This document shows, piece by piece, positions 5,817 through 8,554 of a stretch of DNA of 8,554 nucleotides; position 1 is the stretch's first letter, and each line of letters starts with the position of its first letter. This DNA comes from Chloroflexota bacterium. GTDB lineage: Bacteria; Chloroflexota; Anaerolineae; Anaerolineales; DRMV01. The stretch is taken from assembly GCA_013153335.1 (NCBI GenBank), contig JAADEP010000078.1, forward strand, positions 1-8,554, in the 5' to 3' direction. A model generated the notes under the pieces. It had not been told where the DNA came from. It did no database searches and worked only from the letters and a program-made list of their open reading frames with translations. A program made the position numbers and the translations under genes.

Positions 5817-7195
5817 GGCTCGGCTCCTTGGCTCGCTTGGGCTCGCAGGGTTTCTAAGAGCTGCTGCAATTCCTCGAACGAATCAATCCAAAGCAATCGG
5901 CGTACAAACGTGCCCGGATCTGGGCTCAAGGCCCAAAGCTCTCGAACCGCCTCGCCAACCGGGTCGTCGCCCGCGGCCCCGCCCGGTGTGGCCGCGTACG
6001 CGCCGTAGAACGCGAAGTAGGCTTGATTGAGCTTGCGGATAGGATAGCCGTGCTCCCAGAACACGCGGCGTCGCGCTTCCATATAGGCCTCGGCTTCTTC
6101 AATTTTGCCTTCCGCGAGCAGCTGATCGACCCGCACGCGCGTCCGGCGCATTTCTCGATTGAAGTCAAACCCGGCCGGATCGGGCACGGGTTGGTGATGT
6201 TCCCCTTCCTCGGCCAGCATGGTTGCTTCATCTTCTTCGTCGTCTTCTTGCGGCAGAGGTGGGGGCGGCGGATCGGGCACTTGGTCCGGATAAAACCGCT
6301 CCAGCACCATACGCCCGATCGCGTGGCCCGCGAGCGAAGCCGCGGTTTCGTTCACCGTGCGCATCTCCGGGCTGTCTTCATAACTTCGCCCCAGAGGGAA
6401 GAGGTCGAAGAAATTGTGCAGCCATTCGTGGACTACGGTCTCGATCAACCAAGGCAGGTACGTGGTCTCCATCACCATGGTGGGGTAGGTCCCCACGCCG
6501 CCGACGGGGACGACGAGGGTTGAGACATTGAGCGAATGCGCGATGTCGTCTTCTAAGCGAATATGCTCTTGGACGGTTAGATCAGGCTCCAGGGTTACAA
6601 ACGCGTCGCGACGGATGACGTCCCGCGGGGAGACCACCAATCCCCATGGCAGGGGGGAGACGTGATACAACACCGGCGGGATCGGCTGGCCGCCCAGGGT
6701 GAGGCCGACGTCGTGCAAGACCACACTGACTTGCGCTTGGATGATCTCCTCGGCCATAGGGGCCAGGCGGCTTCGTTGGGCGTAAAGCGCTTGAAGTTGG
6801 GGCTCGAGCTCGTTGAGCTTCGCAGCCCGTTCCGCTTCCGAGAGATTGGGGTCGCCGTAGATTTGCCGCTGCGTTTCTTCAAGACGGTGGATGGCTTCAA
6901 CCACGCGCAGATAAGCTTCGACCTGCTCCCGCTGGCCCGGGATGTTCAGATAGCGTTCGGGGTCTAGTGTGCCGTAGCGGAACTTCAGCCACAGGGCTTG
7001 CAGTTGCCACGTGGTGTGGTCGAACTCGATGGTTTGGGTGAACGTGCGTACTTGGTCTTGGAGCGTTTCGCGAGGGGATGGCGAACGATGGGCTTTCACC
7101 CAAAGAAGGCCGGCAAAACCCAGGGCTATTCCCACGAGGAACCCGAGAAGGGCCTGGATCGGGCGCGAAATACGGATGGTTCGCCCTGTGTGCAT
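5813..7195 (-). CDS. Membrane-anchored HExxH protein, putative zinc metallopeptidase (family not assigned)
   Basis: I cannot name a family for this 460-residue protein. An N-terminal hydrophobic segment (about 13-33, after basic residues) should act as a membrane anchor or uncleaved signal, putting the rest outside the cytoplasm. A helical, charged region at about 85-150 may form coiled coil. HEWLH (256-260) is a canonical HExxH zinc site, and VNETAASLAGHAIG (281-294) offers Glu283 as third ligand, so the layout is gluzincin-like. A proline/acid-rich insert (about 304-335) follows, then a charged helix and LNQAYFAFYGAY (389-400). The order HExxH, NExxA, charged helix and LN-A-Y segment recalls the predicted-aminopeptidase family COG4324, a distant resemblance only. 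I chose the ATG at 7195 with GGAG 9 nt upstream; an in-frame TTG lies at 7210. Its stop overlaps the start of the K+ channel gene by 4 nt (GTGA), so the two products probably act together or need matched dosage. Confidence 0.7.
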   Translation of the reverse strand: MHTGRTIRISRPIQALLGFLVGIALGFAGLLWVKAHRSPSPRETLQDQVRTFTQTIEFDHTTWQLQALWLKFRYGTLDPERYLNIPGQREQVEAYLRVVEAIHRLEETQRQIYGDPNLSEAERAAKLNELEPQLQALYAQRSRLAPMAEEIIQAQVSVVLHDVGLTLGGQPIPPVLYHVSPLPWGLVVSPRDVIRRDAFVTLEPDLTVQEHIRLEDDIAHSLNVSTLVVPVGGVGTYPTMVMETTYLPWLIETVVHEWLHNFFDLFPLGRSYEDSPEMRTVNETAASLAGHAIGRMVLERFYPDQVPDPPPPPLPQEDDEEDEATMLAEEGEHHQPVPDPAGFDFNREMRRTRVRVDQLLAEGKIEEAEAYMEARRRVFWEHGYPIRKLNQAYFAFYGAYAATPGGAAGDDPVGEAVRELWALSPDPGTFVRRLLWIDSFEELQQLLETLRAQASQGAEP

Positions 7196-7218
7196 GACAT
7201 CGTGCTCCAAGAGCCGTG

Positions 7219-7261
7219 AAAAAGGCGGGGAAGGGGGCCGTAGGCCAGGCCCTTCCCCGCC
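7219..7261 (-). terminator. Rho-independent terminator (or attenuator) between the aldo/keto reductase and HExxH genes
   Basis: A perfect 12-bp GC-rich stem pairs 7224-7235 with 7250-7261. It encloses a small nested GGCC/GGCC hairpin (7236-7246) and is followed on the minus strand by five T (7223-7219). It lies 22 nt beyond the aldo/keto reductase stop and only 23 nt before the ATG of the HExxH gene. That leaves no room for a promoter between terminator and gene. Confidence 0.88.
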
Positions 7262-7283
7262 GGGTGGGGCGTGGTCAGGCGCT

Positions 7284-8249
7284 TTAGCCTTCGGGCGCGT
7301 TCTGCAGGATGCGCTCGATGCGCTCCAGGACCTCGTTGTTCAGCTTGTCCACGACCTCGACCGCGGCCACGTTCTCTTCCAGCTGCGAGATCTTGGTCGC
7401 GCCGGTGATGACCGAACTCACCTCAGGCACCCGCAGCAACCACGCGATGGCCAGCTGCGCGGGCGTCACGCCCAGCTCTTGGGCCAACTCCGTGAGCTTG
7501 CGCACCTTCTCAATGCGCTCCGGCGTGATGTAATCCCGCATCCAGGCCATGCGCTCCAACGAAGCTCGGCTTCCCTCGGGGATGCCGTCGTTGTACTTGC
7601 CCGTGAGAATGCCGTAGTAGAGCGGACTCCACGTGGTCAGCCCAATGCCCAAATCGCGGGCCACGGGGACGAGATCCACTTCTACCCGGCGGCGGTGGAA
7701 CATGTTGTATTGGGGTTGTTCCACCACAGGCGGCGCCCAGTGATTTTCTTTCGCAATGGCCCATGCGCGCACAATTTGCGCGGGGGTCCACTCCGACGTG
7801 CCCCAATACAAGATCTTCCCCTGGCGGATCAGGGTGTCCATGGTGTACACCACTTCTTCCAAGGGAACCTCGGGGTCAAAGCGATGGCAGTAGTAGATGT
7901 CCACGTAGTCCAAATCCAGCCGCTTGAGCGACGCGTGGATGGACTCCATAACGTGCTTGCGAGAAAGCCCACGCCCATTCGGACCGGGCATGGTCGGCCA
8001 GAAGACCTTGGTCGAGATGACCAGGGCTTCTCGGGGCAGGCCTTTGATGGCCTTGCCCATCAGAATTTCAGCTTGACCGTTCGCGTAAACGTCCGCATTA
8101 TCGAAAAAGTTCACGCCCAAGTCATACGCGCGATGGATGAGCTCTCGGGCCCCTTTTTCGTCGACCTGGTTGCCGAAAGTCACCCACGCACCGTACGCGA
8201 TCTCACTGACCTTGAGACCACTCGCCGTGCCTAAACGTCGATACCGCAT
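7284..8249 (-). CDS. Aldo/keto reductase, AKR6 / voltage-gated K+ channel beta-subunit (Kv-beta)-like
   Basis: This 321-residue NADPH-dependent carbonyl reductase has a TIM-barrel fold. The catalytic tetrad is visible: Asp50 (FFDNADVY), Tyr55, Lys81 (STKVFW) and His122 (YYCHRFDPEVP). Several segments closely follow mammalian Kv-beta: AWVTFGNQ (21-28), RGLSRKH (93-99), YWGTSEW (148-154), TWSPLYYGILTGKY (206-219), GIPEGSRASL (222-231) and QLAIAWLLR (265-273). The usual AKR His is kept at 122, where Kv-beta proteins have Asn. I chose the ATG at 8249 because GGAGG is 7 nt upstream; a GTG at 8279 would precede the predicted transcription start. It is a single-gene unit between two terminators. Bacterial members of this family reduce aldehydes such as methylglyoxal, so a plain detoxifying enzyme is the default reading. 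The K+ channel gene two genes downstream makes a channel link worth testing. Confidence 0.92.
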   Translation of the reverse strand: MRYRRLGTASGLKVSEIAYGAWVTFGNQVDEKGARELIHRAYDLGVNFFDNADVYANGQAEILMGKAIKGLPREALVISTKVFWPTMPGPNGRGLSRKHVMESIHASLKRLDLDYVDIYYCHRFDPEVPLEEVVYTMDTLIRQGKILYWGTSEWTPAQIVRAWAIAKENHWAPPVVEQPQYNMFHRRRVEVDLVPVARDLGIGLTTWSPLYYGILTGKYNDGIPEGSRASLERMAWMRDYITPERIEKVRKLTELAQELGVTPAQLAIAWLLRVPEVSSVITGATKISQLEENVAAVEVVDKLNNEVLERIERILQNAPEG

Positions 8250-8282
8250 TGCCAAACCTCCGTGGTGTAAGGCTTTCACCTT

Positions 8283-8288
8283 ATTATA
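8283..8288 (-). promoter_or_regulatory. -10 box (TATAAT) of the aldo/keto reductase gene
   Basis: A perfect TATAAT at 8288-8283 predicts a start near 8276 and a 27-nt leader carrying the GGAGG site. No good -35 hexamer is present at 16-18 nt spacing; the 17-nt position reads TCCAAA. The promoter may therefore be weak or need an activator. Confidence 0.55.
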
Positions 8289-8329
8289 ACGTCGACCCCA
8301 GGGGCTTTGGATTGGGCGCGGCCGAGATG

Positions 8330-8367
8330 AAAAAACACCGGGGCGGCCTGGTGTGCGACCGCCCCGG
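8330..8367 (-). terminator. Rho-independent terminator after fhs
   Basis: A perfect 9-bp stem pairs CCGGGGCGG (8338-8346) with CCGCCCCGG (8359-8367) around a 12-nt loop. On the minus strand it is followed by TG and six T (8335-8330). It lies 29 nt past the fhs stop and isolates fhs from the aldo/keto reductase unit. Confidence 0.9.
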
Positions 8368-8396
8368 ATGACCCTTGGACTCCGTCGCGGAGAGGG

Positions 8397-8554
8397 CTAG
8401 AACAGCCCCACCACGCGGCCCGTTTCCAGGTCGAGGTCCACGTCCATGTACGCGGGTCGGGTGGGCAGGCCGGGCATGGTGCGGATCTTGCCCACCAGCG
8501 GGTACAAGAAGCCCGCGCCAGCCGAGAGCCGGATATCGCGCACCGGCACCCGGA
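8397..8554 (-). CDS. fhs: Formate-tetrahydrofolate ligase, C-terminal 51 residues (5' part outside window)
   Basis: Reading the minus strand from 8552, the frame gives a tail with SAGAGFLYPLVGKIRTMPG, then LPTRPAYMDVDLDLETG and a terminal RVVGLF before TAG at 8399-8397. The GAGF segment, the TMPGLP segment and the final VGLF are hallmarks of the C-terminus of Fhs. That enzyme makes 10-formyl-tetrahydrofolate from formate, ATP and tetrahydrofolate in one-carbon metabolism and in the methyl branch of the Wood-Ljungdahl pathway. Two extra bases at the window edge belong to the preceding codon. Only the tail is seen, so activity and full length cannot be judged. The family assignment rests on these last residues but is quite specific. 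Confidence 0.88.
   Translation of the reverse strand, partial: RVPVRDIRLSAGAGFLYPLVGKIRTMPGLPTRPAYMDVDLDLETGRVVGLF

Noticed and set aside
7011..8234. Plus-strand open frame of 407 codons
   Set aside because: It is antisense to the aldo/keto reductase, has no RBS or family motif, and runs through the terminator hairpin.
8250..8279. Upstream GTG start (8279) for the aldo/keto reductase
   Set aside because: It lies upstream of the transcription start predicted from the TATAAT box. The ATG at 8249 has an ideally spaced GGAGG and begins the protein where family members begin.
8290..8304. Small palindromic bits (GTCGAC and CCCCAGGGG) upstream of the aldo/keto reductase -10 box
   Set aside because: They are too short and too close in composition to the surrounding GC-rich DNA to claim an operator.
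1..8554. CRISPR array, tRNA/rRNA gene, insertion sequence or phage gene
   Set aside because: No regularly spaced repeats, transposase motifs, terminal inverted repeats or RNA-gene signatures were seen, and the genes are contiguous chromosomal types.

Overview
All eight genes that I can support in this window lie on the minus strand, so transcription runs from high to low coordinates. The DNA is GC-rich. Shine-Dalgarno sites (GGAGG/AAGGAG) and intrinsic terminators are easy to see, and two TATAAT -10 boxes are present, so this is a bacterial chromosome with an ordinary housekeeping sigma factor. The gene content is fhs, a Kv-beta-like aldo/keto reductase, a K+ channel with an RCK domain, a PGM1-like ATP-grasp ligase, nagA and clpC. 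Together with the protein style (Arg/Glu-rich, few Lys) this reminds me of Chloroflexota or a neighbouring GC-rich, possibly thermophilic lineage. That placement is a low-confidence inference. There is no sign of a mobile element, phage, CRISPR or RNA gene.

Layout in transcription order. (1) 8554-8397: the last 51 codons of formate-tetrahydrofolate ligase, then a strong terminator. (2) 8249-7284: a single-gene unit for an AKR6/Kv-beta-like aldo/keto reductase, with a TATAAT box upstream and a strong terminator downstream. (3) 7195-4713: a two-gene, translationally coupled unit. It encodes a membrane-anchored HExxH protein (a putative zinc peptidase not assigned to a known family) and a two-TM potassium channel with a C-terminal RCK/TrkA domain. 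(4) 4535-1258: an operon with a clear TTGCGA-N17-TATAAT promoter. It encodes a PGM1-like ATP-grasp ligase, N-acetylglucosamine-6-phosphate deacetylase (start codon abutting the preceding stop) and a small flavin reductase, and ends in a strong terminator. (5) 1122-1: the N-terminal 374 residues of ClpC, running off the window.

Two points stand out. The K+ channel gene has a good internal ribosome-binding site and ATG exactly between pore and RCK domain, which recalls MthK, where an internal start makes extra soluble RCK subunits for the gating ring. The channel is also flanked by a homologue of the eukaryotic K+ channel beta subunit and is coupled to an uncharacterised membrane metallopeptidase-like gene. 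Together these could form a redox- and proteolysis-linked potassium module, which is a hypothesis only. The ATP-grasp/NagA/flavin reductase operon is a second candidate for an undescribed small pathway.
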